Assembly: GCA_014799395.1 (NCBI GenBank)
Contig: JAAVID010000101.1
Span: forward strand, 1 to 44,359
Reading direction: 5' to 3'
Origin: Oscillospiraceae bacterium
Lineage (GTDB): Bacteria; Bacillota; Clostridia; Oscillospirales; Ruminococcaceae
DNA length: 44,359 nt
A program made the position numbers and the translations under genes. Positions within the stretch are counted from its first letter, which is position 1. Every line of letters begins with the position of its first letter. Positions 14,982-23,111 of this stretch are shown here, piece after piece. The notes below the pieces were generated by a model. That model worked only from the letters and a program-made list of their open reading frames with translations. It did no database searches and was not told the DNA's origin.

Positions 14982-17269
14982 TGAGTATGGATGAAACAAT
15001 AGTTCTCAAAAAAGCCGCAAAGCCGCTGAATATAGACGCTCTCATTATGACAGCCGTCTATATCGCGGCGCTTACCCTGCACATACTGATAACGGGCGCG
15101 GCAACGATCTTCAACCTCACGCCCGACGAATACTCGGTAACGGCGATAGCGGCGTACTTAAACGGTCTCGACTGGTCTCCGACGGTCTCAATGGGCGGAT
15201 ATTACGGCTATTTTCAAGGTCTGTTTTACGTTCCCGTATTTTGGGTGACGGACGACCCGTATATGCGGTATCGGCTTATGCTGGTGATAAACGGCGTGCT
15301 GATGAGCTTTATCCCGGTTATCGCCTATCGGCTCTCGCGCGGGTTTGAGGTAAAACGACCCGCGGCGGCGGTCTTTTCGCTGATTTGCGGAATGTATCCG
15401 AGCTATATGCTCCTTACGAAATTTACCTGGAACGAGACGATGTGCTGTCTGCTTCCGTGGGTTTTCCTGCTGCTGCTGTACAGCGCGTACGACTGTACAA
15501 GCGCAATAAAAAAGCAGGCGCTGTCGGTTCTCGGCGGGCTGACCTTGGCTGCCGCGTACGCAACTCACGGGCGAATGCTTTCGCTTGTCGCGGCGGGGAT
15601 AGTGCTGGAGCTTGTCGTCTTTTTCACTATGAAAAAGAAGCTGTTCTGCTTTTCGGGATTTTTCGGGGGAACGTTTGTCGGACTGTTCGCGGACAGGGCG
15701 CTCAAGAAATTTTTTCAAGGCGCGTTATGGAACGTCGGCGACGGCAAAAGCGCACCGATAAACACTATCGAGAAGATGATGTCTCGGCTGTTCGGCGAGA
15801 ACGGGACATTCTCGATAGCGAAGTTCTTTCAGACGCTTATCGGACATTTCTTCTACTTTTTTTCGTCGACCTGGGGCTTCGGCGCGGTATGCGTTGTTAT
15901 GATAATCGTTGCGATCGTGATGTATTACCGACGGAGAAACAGAACGCCCGTTACGCTTGAAAACGGCGATACGGACGCGAAAACATTACCGTATATCGGC
16001 GATAAGACGGCGGTTTTCTGTTGGTTTTCTTTACTGCTTATGGGCGCGGCGTTTGCGGTGAGCGTGCTGTTTAAGAGCACGTCCACGTTGTTCGACAAGC
16101 GTATGGACACGACTATCTACGGGCGGTATACCGAGGCGTTTTACCCCGTTGCGATACTGTGCGCGCTGGTGCTTATATACAAGGGAAAGCTGTCGCGTTG
16201 GCAGAGTATCGCGGCGTTCGGGTTGAACGCTGTTGCCGCGGCGCTTACTCAGCTTTTCACCGTGCCGATAGTCACAAACTCCGAGACGTTTGTAAGCGCA
16301 ATGGTGCTCGGACTTGCCCCTATGCGGTACGGCGAGGGTCTTAAAGCCCTGTACACGCAGACCACTTTTTTAAAGATATTCGCTACCGTGCTGGGCGTTT
16401 CGATATTGTGGACGATAGCCGGGCTTATCAAGAGGTTCAATAAATTCCGTTGGGCGGCGTTCTGCGTTCCGCTCGCGGGAGTGCTGATATATTCGGGAAT
16501 ATACGGGTATATAAAGTACAACGTTCCCCAAGCGAAAAACGCCAAGCGCAGCGCGGATATAATGACCGCGGCGGTGGATAAACTGGACGGTCGGTTTGAC
16601 GAGATAACTCTCTTTGCGGTAGCGCGCGACAGATACGTCAAAACGCAGTTCCTCTATCCCGAAACGACGGTGAAAGTCGCGTCGACGGTCTCGGCGTACC
16701 GAAAGCTCGAAAGCAAGCCCGAGATAGTCCTCGCGAATATCGAGGAAACGCCCGAGCTGTGGTTCGACGAGCTGCGGCTTGTCGGCTCGCTCGGAAACGC
16801 GGTGCATATCTACGCCGCCTCGGAGAGCGCCTGCGAGTGGGCAATTGACAAGGGCTACCGTCTCGGCGAAAGCGGAGCGGTAACGTACACCCCCGCCGAG
16901 CTGAAAACGAACTCGTCCGCCGTAAAAACGAACTACGACGAGTACGCCGACCTGGACTACGCGGGCGAGGGCGAAAACGTCACGCTTACGCTCCCGAACG
17001 GCGCGGCAGCGTACACTAATTACACTCACCTGCAAAAGGGAACGTATACCTTTACCGTTTACGGCGAGGGCATAATTTCGGGAACGGTCAAGCTGTACGC
17101 CGACAAGGGCGATACCGCCCTGCCGGTTGAGATAACCTCATACACGGACGGCGAGCTTTGCGCGGAGGTAACGCTCGACAAAAAAACCGAGAACGTCCGC
17201 TTTACGTTCAAAAACACCTCCGCCGAACCGACAAAAGTGGAAAAGCTCATTATCCGCAAAGTCAGCTAG
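14981..17269 (+). CDS. GT-C-like membrane glycosyltransferase 2 with outer C-terminal domain (about 762 aa)
   Basis: A paralogue of the preceding gene: after a 25-residue start and one helix, the loop NLTPDEYSVTAIAAYLNGLD aligns with VFPDEISVAGIAAYYTGNS, and the following helices match (YRLMLVINGVLMSFIPV against YKAMLVVNGILVSFIPM). About 11-12 membrane helices end near residue 520. Then comes an extracytoplasmic region of about 240 residues; its end is Thr/Val-rich and looks like a beta-sandwich, possibly a carbohydrate-binding part. ATG 14981 overlaps the previous stop (TGATG); GTG 14978 and ATG 14987 are alternatives. Both are probably glycosyltransferases of one surface-glycan pathway. Confidence 0.76.
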   Translation: MSMDETIVLKKAAKPLNIDALIMTAVYIAALTLHILITGAATIFNLTPDEYSVTAIAAYLNGLDWSPTVSMGGYYGYFQGLFYVPVFWVTDDPYMRYRLMLVINGVLMSFIPVIAYRLSRGFEVKRPAAAVFSLICGMYPSYMLLTKFTWNETMCCLLPWVFLLLLYSAYDCTSAIKKQALSVLGGLTLAAAYATHGRMLSLVAAGIVLELVVFFTMKKKLFCFSGFFGGTFVGLFADRALKKFFQGALWNVGDGKSAPINTIEKMMSRLFGENGTFSIAKFFQTLIGHFFYFFSSTWGFGAVCVVMIIVAIVMYYRRRNRTPVTLENGDTDAKTLPYIGDKTAVFCWFSLLLMGAAFAVSVLFKSTSTLFDKRMDTTIYGRYTEAFYPVAILCALVLIYKGKLSRWQSIAAFGLNAVAAALTQLFTVPIVTNSETFVSAMVLGLAPMRYGEGLKALYTQTTFLKIFATVLGVSILWTIAGLIKRFNKFRWAAFCVPLAGVLIYSGIYGYIKYNVPQAKNAKRSADIMTAAVDKLDGRFDEITLFAVARDRYVKTQFLYPETTVKVASTVSAYRKLESKPEIVLANIEETPELWFDELRLVGSLGNAVHIYAASESACEWAIDKGYRLGESGAVTYTPAELKTNSSAVKTNYDEYADLDYAGEGENVTLTLPNGAAAYTNYTHLQKGTYTFTVYGEGIISGTVKLYADKGDTALPVEITSYTDGELCAEVTLDKKTENVRFTFKNTSAEPTKVEKLIIRKVS

Positions 17270-17292
17270 AGCGTTAATGTGAACACGCTCTA
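17267..17292 (+). terminator. Hairpin after the GT-C operon
   Basis: TAGAGCGT (17267-17274) pairs with ACGCTCTA (17285-17292). The first bases are the GT-C 2 stop codon. No T run follows, so it may be an mRNA 3' stabiliser or a weak terminator before the potassium transporter gene. Confidence 0.45.
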
Positions 17293-17323
17293 ATCAAAAA
17301 TACAGACAAAAAGAGGGGATAAT

Positions 17324-18688
17324 ATGCCGATATTTCGGAAAGCGGCTAAGCGCTTTGACCCCACGCGGACGCTGGTCATAGGGTTTCTCGTGATCATCGC
17401 GGCGGGCACTGTGCTGCTGTGCCTGCCCATTTCCTCGAGATCCGGGAAGTTCACGCCGATATTCGACTGCCTTTTCACGGCGACCTCGGCGAGCTGCGTT
17501 ACGGGAATGACAATATACGATACATATCTTCACTGGTCGCTTTTCGGGCAGATAGTTATCGCGCTGCTGGTACAGGTGGGCGGTCTGGGATTTGTCACGA
17601 TAATCACGTTCTTTAATATCGCGGTGGGCAAAAAGCTCGGATACCGAACGCTGAAAAACGCAGCCGAGGATCTCACCGAAAGCAGCTTTGAGGGCGGGCG
17701 GAAAATTTTCGTGAGCATTATCAAATACTCGCTTATTTTCGAGCTTTGCGGCGCGGCGGTACTCGCGACGGTGTTTGTGCCGAAATACGGCGGCTACGGC
17801 GTGTGGATGAGCGTTTTTATGAGCCTTATGTCGTTCTGCAACGGGGGCTTTGACCTGATGGGAATTGAGAATGAAAACTCAAGTCTCATCTCCTGTCAGA
17901 ACGACCCCGTGGTGCTGATAACGGTATCGCTGCTGATAATCCTCGGCGGTCTGGGGTTTATAGTCTGGGAGAATTTTCTCAATATCCGCACGCGCAAAAA
18001 GCTGAGTCTGCACACAAAGACAGTGCTGATAATGTCGGGTATTCTTATTGTGGCGGGAACGCTCTTCTATCTGATCTCGGAGAGCCGCAACCCCGCGACT
18101 ATGAAAGATATGCCGTTCGGCGAAAAGCTCCTTAACGCGTATTTTACCTCCGTTTCGACAAGGTCGGGGGGCTATGACAACCTTGGAATGAGCGAGATGT
18201 CGGAGTTTTCGCAGCTCGGCACGATACTGCTTATGTTTATCGGCGCGGCTCCGGGTTCTACGGGCGGAGGCATCAAGGTCACGACGCTTATGGTGATGAT
18301 AATGACGGTGGTCTCGTATATCCGCAACAAGAACGATGTTGAGCTGTTCCGTCACAAGATCGACAAGCTGACTATTTACCGCACGCTGGTTATCTCCGTG
18401 CTGTCGATGTTCGCGGTGGTTGTGTGCTTTGTCGCGCTGTACTTCTCAATGCCCGAGGATACCGAGGCGGGCGCGGTGCAGTGTCTGTTCGACGCGGTGA
18501 GCGCGTTCTCGACCGCGGGGCTTACGGCGGGCGCGGCGGCGCTTACGGGCTTTGCGGGAAAGTGCCTGCTTATCGTGACGATGTTTGTCGGCAGGGTGGG
18601 TCCCGTGTCGCTGATTATGTCGCTTGTTATGAACAGCCGCGAGAGGAAAAATATCGTGGTTCCCGACGGGCAGATCTTGATAGGATAA
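17324..18688 (+). CDS. ktrB: TrkH/KtrB-type potassium transporter channel subunit
   Basis: A polytopic membrane protein of 454 residues with the four M1-P-M2 repeats of the Trk/Ktr/HKT superfamily. The selectivity-filter loops are visible: TATSASCVTGMTIYD, SFCNGGFDLMG, TSVSTRSGGYDN and SAFSTAGLTAGA, each with the key Gly, and the GSTGGGIKVTT segment after filter 3 is intact. It should form the K+ pathway and needs a cytoplasmic RCK subunit (KtrA/TrkA), which is not encoded nearby. A c-di-AMP receptor gene is elsewhere in the window (33216), but a link is not shown. ATG 17324 follows AGAGGGGATA. It is 27 bases upstream of trmN6, possibly co-transcribed. Confidence 0.93.
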   Translation: MPIFRKAAKRFDPTRTLVIGFLVIIAAGTVLLCLPISSRSGKFTPIFDCLFTATSASCVTGMTIYDTYLHWSLFGQIVIALLVQVGGLGFVTIITFFNIAVGKKLGYRTLKNAAEDLTESSFEGGRKIFVSIIKYSLIFELCGAAVLATVFVPKYGGYGVWMSVFMSLMSFCNGGFDLMGIENENSSLISCQNDPVVLITVSLLIILGGLGFIVWENFLNIRTRKKLSLHTKTVLIMSGILIVAGTLFYLISESRNPATMKDMPFGEKLLNAYFTSVSTRSGGYDNLGMSEMSEFSQLGTILLMFIGAAPGSTGGGIKVTTLMVMIMTVVSYIRNKNDVELFRHKIDKLTIYRTLVISVLSMFAVVVCFVALYFSMPEDTEAGAVQCLFDAVSAFSTAGLTAGAAALTGFAGKCLLIVTMFVGRVGPVSLIMSLVMNSRERKNIVVPDGQILIG

Positions 18689-18715
18689 TTACAACGTGAA
18701 AGGACGGTTTACGGT

Positions 18716-19426
18716 ATGGAAACAGAGGTATTTCAGCTTGGGAAGATCAAGATGTACGTTTCGGAGGATCACCGCTTCGGCACGGACGCGTTTTTGCTGG
18801 CGTACTACGCGGGTATCCGCCGCGACAGCGTTATCTGCGACTTGTGCACGGGGTGCGGTATCGTTCCTCTGATCTTCTGCAAGAACGCGCATCCGAAGCT
18901 CATTTACGCTATCGACATTCAGGACGAGGCTATCTCACTGCTCCAGCGGACGGTCGACGAAAACGAGCTCCAGAACATCATTCAGCCCATAGAGTGCGAT
19001 CTTCGCCACATTCCGCAGAGCATACTCACATACGAAACGGTGGACATCGTTACCGCAAATCCGCCGTATATGCCGAGCAATTCGGGCTATGAAAAGGCTT
19101 CGCAGGCGCAGGCTATCGCGCGGCACGAGCTTATGTGCACGGTCGACGACGTGTGCGCGGCGGCGGGCAAGCTGCTGAAGTACGGCGGTCTGCTGAAGAT
19201 GTGTCATCGTCCCGAGCGGCTTGGCGACGTTATCTGCGCTATGCGGCACAACAAGATCGAGCCGAAGTCCGTGACGTTCGTTCACAACAACATCAACGAA
19301 AAGCCGTGGCTGTTCCTTATCAGCGGCAAAAAGGGCGCTAATCCGGGTATGATAGTCGAGAAGCCTATGATCCTCCGCAACGACGATAAGTCGTATACCG
19401 AGGAGTATTCGAGGATTTACGAATGA
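18716..19426 (+). CDS. trmN6: tRNA1(Val) adenine-37 N6-methyltransferase, TrmN6/YfiC type
   Basis: A class I SAM-dependent methyltransferase of 236 residues. The SAM-binding motif is DLCTGCGIVPLIF (about 42-54), the acidic strand is AIDIQDEA and the N6-adenine catalytic motif is NPPYMPS (about 120). The start, with FQLGKIKMYVSEDHRFGTDAFLLA, is typical of the YfiC/TrmN6 family and fits tRNA A37 methylation; a rare alternative would be another N6-adenine target. In many Firmicutes trmN6 is followed directly by rsmI; here two unknown tandem genes lie between them. The stop overlaps the start of the next gene (ATGA). Confidence 0.92.
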   Translation: METEVFQLGKIKMYVSEDHRFGTDAFLLAYYAGIRRDSVICDLCTGCGIVPLIFCKNAHPKLIYAIDIQDEAISLLQRTVDENELQNIIQPIECDLRHIPQSILTYETVDIVTANPPYMPSNSGYEKASQAQAIARHELMCTVDDVCAAAGKLLKYGGLLKMCHRPERLGDVICAMRHNKIEPKSVTFVHNNINEKPWLFLISGKKGANPGMIVEKPMILRNDDKSYTEEYSRIYE

Positions 19427-20193
19427 AAAGGATAGAGATTGTCTGCGATTGGTTCGGGTTTGCGTTTGAGCTTTATGACGACGGAGGATTTCTTGGGGAC
19501 GTTCGGGCAGACAGCGGCGGTTTCTTTGAGGATATATGGAGAAGCGGCGACGAAAAATACGGGCTGCCGCCCGTAAGATACCCCGAAAAACGGCTGCTTG
19601 GGCAAACCGCTCTCGAAAACAAGCTGAAAAACCTCACCGAAACGAGCAAGACGCTCTGGTCGCACAACGAAAAATACGACTGGTTTTACGTTGGATTTGA
19701 AAACGACGAGGGGCTTGACGAATTTCTCGGACAGGCAAACGAGGCGTTTGATGAACTGAGGGAGCTTTTGGGCGGCGAGTATGAGGTCAATGTTGTTTGC
19801 CGAATGGAGCGTGAATACTGGCTTGCAGGTAATAGGCTCGGTCACGGGCAGAAAAAACGCTTTAGGTTTATGCTTGAATTTATTTCGCCGCTTATTTATT
19901 TAGTCGATGAATACGGAAATATCGAGCATAGCGCGCGTATGCCGAACAAGGGCGTTTTTGAATGCGGAGATGAATCCGTTAAGAAAATGCTTGAGGAGCG
20001 GGCGGGCTTTGCGGAAAAGTTTGACCGTCTTGCGGAAAAATACAACGCGCTTATCGATAACGAGATACATCTCGGTGTCGAGGGCTTTCAAAGCAAACAG
20101 GACGAGGAAGAATTTGCAAGCCTGCTGAGCGATGTCAAGAGCGAGCTGAAAGAGATGTTCGGCGGAAAATACAGGCTTTATTGGCATGACTAG
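19423..20193 (+). CDS. Unknown protein, tandem copy A (256 aa)
   Basis: I do not recognise this family. The protein is acidic and soluble, rich in Glu, Phe and aromatic residues, with no membrane segment and no clear catalytic motif. The start MKRIEIVCDWFGFAFELYDD looks like a beta hairpin; the second half (about 160-256) has helical stretches rich in Glu/Lys and ends FGGKYRLYWHD. ATG overlaps the trmN6 stop by 4 bases, so it is translationally coupled to a housekeeping operon. It differs from copy B mainly in residues 25-65, where it has 19 extra residues. Mosaic divergence of this kind is seen in immunity-type and recognition proteins, but that role is speculation. Confidence 0.75.
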   Translation: MKRIEIVCDWFGFAFELYDDGGFLGDVRADSGGFFEDIWRSGDEKYGLPPVRYPEKRLLGQTALENKLKNLTETSKTLWSHNEKYDWFYVGFENDEGLDEFLGQANEAFDELRELLGGEYEVNVVCRMEREYWLAGNRLGHGQKKRFRFMLEFISPLIYLVDEYGNIEHSARMPNKGVFECGDESVKKMLEERAGFAEKFDRLAEKYNALIDNEIHLGVEGFQSKQDEEEFASLLSDVKSELKEMFGGKYRLYWHD

Positions 20194-20204
20194 AGGATAT
20201 ACGA

Positions 20205-20918
20205 ATGAAAAGGATAGAGATCGTCTGCGATTGGGACGGGTTTGCTTTTGAGCTTTACGACAACGGAGTATTTCTTGGGCACATTCTGACGAACCTCAGT
20301 TGCTTTGACGCGGATAGACTTATCAAGCAAACGGAGCTGGGGAAAAGGCTGAAATATCTCTCCGATACGAGCAAGACGCTCTGGTCGCACAACGAAAAAC
20401 ACGACCGGTTTTACGTTGGATTTGAAAACGACGAGGGGCTTGACGAATTTCTCGGACAGGCGAACGAGGCGTTTGATGAACTTCGGGAATTATTGCGCGG
20501 CGAGTATGAGGTTATCGTTGTTTGCCGAATGGAGCGTGAATACTGGCTTGCGGGCAATAAGCTCGGTCACGGGCAGAAAAAACGCTTTAGGTTTATGCTT
20601 GAATTTATTTCGCCGCTTATCTATTTAGTCGATGAATACGGAAATATCGAGCATAGCGCGAGTATGCCGAACAAGGGCGTTTTTGAATGCGGAGATGAAT
20701 CCGTTAAGAAAATGCTTGAGGAACGGGCGGGCTTTGCGGAAAAGTTTGACCGTCTTGCGGAAAAATACAACGCGCTTATCGATAACGAGATACATCTCGG
20801 TGTCGAGGGCTTTCAAAGCAAACAAGACGAGGAAGAATTCACAATTTTGCTGAGCGATGTCAAGAGCGAGCTTAAAGAGATGTTCGGCGGAAAATACAGG
20901 CTTTATTGGCATGACTGA
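20205..20918 (+). CDS. Unknown protein, tandem copy B (237 aa)
   Basis: The second copy of the gene at 19423-20193. Residues 1-20 and about 45-237 are close to identical to copy A, including TLWSHNEK, NDEGLDEFLGQANEAFDELR and the ending GGKYRLYWHD. The region about 22-45 is different in sequence and 19 residues shorter. Differences later on are few and conservative (for example K for R, S for R). Both copies are intact, with good starts, which argues against decay of one. It is followed by rsmI after 15 bases (GGGAGGCGGTTTA ribosome site), so it is part of the same message. Function unknown. Confidence 0.75.
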   Translation: MKRIEIVCDWDGFAFELYDNGVFLGHILTNLSCFDADRLIKQTELGKRLKYLSDTSKTLWSHNEKHDRFYVGFENDEGLDEFLGQANEAFDELRELLRGEYEVIVVCRMEREYWLAGNKLGHGQKKRFRFMLEFISPLIYLVDEYGNIEHSASMPNKGVFECGDESVKKMLEERAGFAEKFDRLAEKYNALIDNEIHLGVEGFQSKQDEEEFTILLSDVKSELKEMFGGKYRLYWHD

Positions 20919-20933
20919 ACGGGAGGCGGTTTA

Positions 20934-21767
20934 ATGAACGAATTCGGCAAACTCTCAATAGTCGGCACTCCGATAGGCAATCTCGGCGATTTCAGTCCGC
21001 GCGGCATTGAGACGCTCGAAAACGTTGATTACATCGCCGCCGAGGATACGCGCGTAACGCTTCGGCTGCTCACTCACTTCGGCATAAAAAAGCCCCTGCT
21101 CTCCTGCTACAAACCCAAGGAGCAGGAAAAGAGCGAGAAGATAATTTCTCTGCTGTTGGAGGGGAATAATATCGCTATGGTGTCGGACGCGGGTATGCCG
21201 TGTATCTCCGACCCGGGGGCGGTGTTGGTCGCCAAGTGCTATGAGCGCGGTATTCCCGTTGAGGTTATCCCGGGGTGTAACGCGGCAGTCGCGGCGGTCG
21301 CGGCGAGCGGTCTGGAGGTCGACCGCTGGGCGTTTGAGGGATTTCTCCCCGTGCCGAAAAAGGAGCGCTCGGAGCGGCTTGACGAGGTGAAATCATTCCC
21401 TCACGCTCTGGTCTATTACGAAGCTCCGCACAAGATAAAACAGACGCTTCTCGACCTCGAAAGCGCTCTCGGCGGAGAACGCCGCGCGGCGCTTTGCCGC
21501 GAGCTTACAAAGCTGCACGAAGAAGTGATACGCGGAACGCTCGGCGAACTGGCTCATTACTATGACCAAATCGAACCGCGCGGCGAGTACGTTATCGTAG
21601 TAAAGGGCGCGGAAGCCCGGCAGAGCGAATTTACATTGGAGCAGGCGGCGGAGCTTGCGCGGTCGCTGGTAAGCGGCGGCGAAAAGCTCTCGGAGGCTTG
21701 CAGACAGGCGGCAAAAGCGACGGGTATCTCCAAAAGGGATATTTACTCGGCGCTTTCAAACGAATAA
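20934..21767 (+). CDS. rsmI: 16S rRNA (cytidine-1402-2'-O)-methyltransferase RsmI
   Basis: Methylates the 2'-O of C1402 in the decoding centre of 16S rRNA, using SAM. The family signature LSIVGTPIGNLGDFSPRGIE opens the protein, followed by AAEDTRVTLRLLTHFGI, the SDAGMPCISDPG loop and the IPGCNAAVAAVAASG segment of the tetrapyrrole-methylase fold. The C-terminal extension (about 225-277) ends in a small helical domain with SKRDIYSAL, usual for RsmI. At 277 residues it is full length. Its place after trmN6 is common; the two duplicated genes between them are not. Confidence 0.95.
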   Translation: MNEFGKLSIVGTPIGNLGDFSPRGIETLENVDYIAAEDTRVTLRLLTHFGIKKPLLSCYKPKEQEKSEKIISLLLEGNNIAMVSDAGMPCISDPGAVLVAKCYERGIPVEVIPGCNAAVAAVAASGLEVDRWAFEGFLPVPKKERSERLDEVKSFPHALVYYEAPHKIKQTLLDLESALGGERRAALCRELTKLHEEVIRGTLGELAHYYDQIEPRGEYVIVVKGAEARQSEFTLEQAAELARSLVSGGEKLSEACRQAAKATGISKRDIYSALSNE

Positions 21768-21786
21768 ATTTTTGGAGGATATTGTT

Positions 21787-21960
21787 ATGAAAATCGAAAA
21801 AATCGAGAAAAAAGTTGGTCCCGTAGGCAAGGTGGTCATTCCGATAATCGGGGCGGTAATTATCGTCGCGGCGGCTGTTGCGTACATCTGCCTTAAACTC
21901 GCGGACGAGATGCGCTACAACGAGAAGTGGAAGGACTATGACGAGTGCGGGTGGCACTGA
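21787..21960 (+). CDS. Small single-pass membrane protein (57 aa)
   Basis: A 57-residue protein: a basic start (MKIEKIEKKVGPVGK), one strong membrane helix (VVIPIIGAVIIVAAAVAYIC, about 16-35) and an acidic tail ending DYDECGWH. ATG 21787 lies 8 bases after GGAGG (21774-21778). It sits 19 bases after rsmI and 30 bases before the nitroreductase and is probably in the same message. No family is recognised. The positive-inside rule puts the N-terminus in the cytoplasm and the Cys/His-containing tail outside. Confidence 0.7.
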   Translation: MKIEKIEKKVGPVGKVVIPIIGAVIIVAAAVAYICLKLADEMRYNEKWKDYDECGWH

Positions 21961-21990
21961 CGACGTGCCTTTACCGCAATGGAGGAGAGC

Positions 21991-22545
21991 GTGGATATTT
22001 TCGATATTATAAACGGCAGGTCGAGTTATCGGGGCAGGTATAAGCCTATACACGTTCCGAGAGAGGACTTGCTGAAAATAATGCGTGCGGGAGCAGCCGC
22101 GCCATCGGGCTGCAACAAGCAAACTGCCTCGTTTATCGCGGTGGATGATGAAAAGCTGCTCGATGAAATAAAGGCGCTTATCGAGCCGCCCGTTGCCGTT
22201 ACCGCGCCCGCTTTTATTCTTGTCCTCACGCGGAAAATCTTTGCGTACAGAGACAAATGCTTTAACGTTCAGGATTACAGCGCGGCTATTGAAAATATGC
22301 TGCTGGCGGTCAAGGCGCTTGGATATGAGAGCTGTTGGTATGAGGGACATATCACGGACGATGACGATATTGCGGGGAAGATCGCCGCGCATATCGGCGT
22401 GCCCGATGAATACAAAATAGTCTGCATACTGCCCGTGGGGATAGCTGACGAGGACGTTAAAAGAGTTCCCAAAATGCCGTTTGAGCAAAGAATATGCTTT
22501 AACGGATTTGACGGAACGCCGCACGATAGCGAGGCTCGGAAATGA
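21991..22545 (+). CDS. Nitroreductase-family flavoprotein (184 aa)
   Basis: A nitroreductase-like FMN enzyme. The start DIFDIINGRSSYRGRYK carries the Arg/Ser motif that binds the FMN phosphate, followed by IMRAGAAAPSGCNKQTASFI (the APSG/N-x-Q flavin motif), and ALGYESCWYEGHI and KIVCILPVG near the end are typical. It should reduce nitro compounds, quinones or similar with NAD(P)H; the natural substrate is unknown. At 184 residues it is on the short side but normal. I prefer GTG 21991 because GGAGGA ends 4-5 bases upstream and the protein then starts as its relatives do; ATG 21979 would add four residues. It overlaps the next gene by 4 bases. Confidence 0.88.
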   Translation: MDIFDIINGRSSYRGRYKPIHVPREDLLKIMRAGAAAPSGCNKQTASFIAVDDEKLLDEIKALIEPPVAVTAPAFILVLTRKIFAYRDKCFNVQDYSAAIENMLLAVKALGYESCWYEGHITDDDDIAGKIAAHIGVPDEYKIVCILPVGIADEDVKRVPKMPFEQRICFNGFDGTPHDSEARK

Positions 22546-23027
22546 TCAGTGACGTGATATTCGGAACAGAGCGTGATATTGAGCCGTGGATAGAGCTTGT
22601 CCGCGGTATGCGCGACAACTTCCCCGGACTGGAAACCGCGGAGGGTCTTGACGAATACAGAAGCACCACGCTTGAATTTATGAGCGAAAACCGCGCTCTC
22701 TGCGTAAAGGAGGGAGCGGAAATCGTCGGCGTGCTGTTGTACTCGATAACGCATAATATGATATGCTGTCTTGCCGTTTCTCCCGCACACAGGCGTAAGG
22801 GCATTGCTTCCGCGCTGATGACCGAGGCTCTTGAAAGGCTCGACCGTTCGCGCGATATTACCGTGACAACGTTCCGCGAGGACGACCCGAGGGGCAAAGC
22901 TCCGAGAGCGCTGTACAAAAAATTCGGGTTCGACGAGGGGGAACTTATCGTCGAATTCGGCTGCCCGAGCCAAGTGTTCGTGCTGCGCGGAAATTCGGCT
23001 TTGTTAAGCGATGTAAAAGGATTTTGA
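22542..23027 (+). CDS. GNAT family N-acetyltransferase (161 aa)
   Basis: A single GNAT domain. Motif A is CLAVSPAHRRKGIASALMTEAL (about 76-97), with the R-R-x-G-x-A acetyl-CoA loop, preceded by a GVLLYSI strand and followed by ITVTTFRED and ALYKKFGFDEGEL. ATG overlaps the nitroreductase stop (ATGA), so the two are translationally coupled. The acceptor is unknown. This is the last gene of the run that starts near ktrB/trmN6; the XRE regulator after it has its own promoter. Confidence 0.9.
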   Translation: MISDVIFGTERDIEPWIELVRGMRDNFPGLETAEGLDEYRSTTLEFMSENRALCVKEGAEIVGVLLYSITHNMICCLAVSPAHRRKGIASALMTEALERLDRSRDITVTTFREDDPRGKAPRALYKKFGFDEGELIVEFGCPSQVFVLRGNSALLSDVKGF

Positions 23028-23060
23028 CACCGTTTTTTCGGCAATGTAAAAGAAATTTTA

Positions 23061-23089
23061 TGGACATTTTTTTCTTGATCTTCTATAAT
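23061..23089 (+). promoter_or_regulatory. Promoter of XRE-membrane regulator A
   Basis: TGGACA (23061-23066), 17-base spacer, TATAAT (23084-23089), followed by AAGGGCACAAGGAG. The whole block from ATGTAAAAG to the start codon is copied before regulator B. Confidence 0.75.
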
Positions 23090-23111
23090 AAGGGCACAAG
23101 GAGTTGATAGA

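Larger units (their letters stand above)
19411..20918 (+). repeat. Tandem duplication covering two genes
   Basis: The unit beginning GAGGATTTACGAATG at 19411 recurs as GAGGATATACGAATG at 20193 (offset 782); the 3' parts align at offset 725 because the second copy lacks 57 bases. The left boundary lies inside the last codons of trmN6, so the second copy carries a fossil of the trmN6 tail as its leader. From about 19640 onward the copies are almost identical; before that they diverge strongly. Confidence 0.9.
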
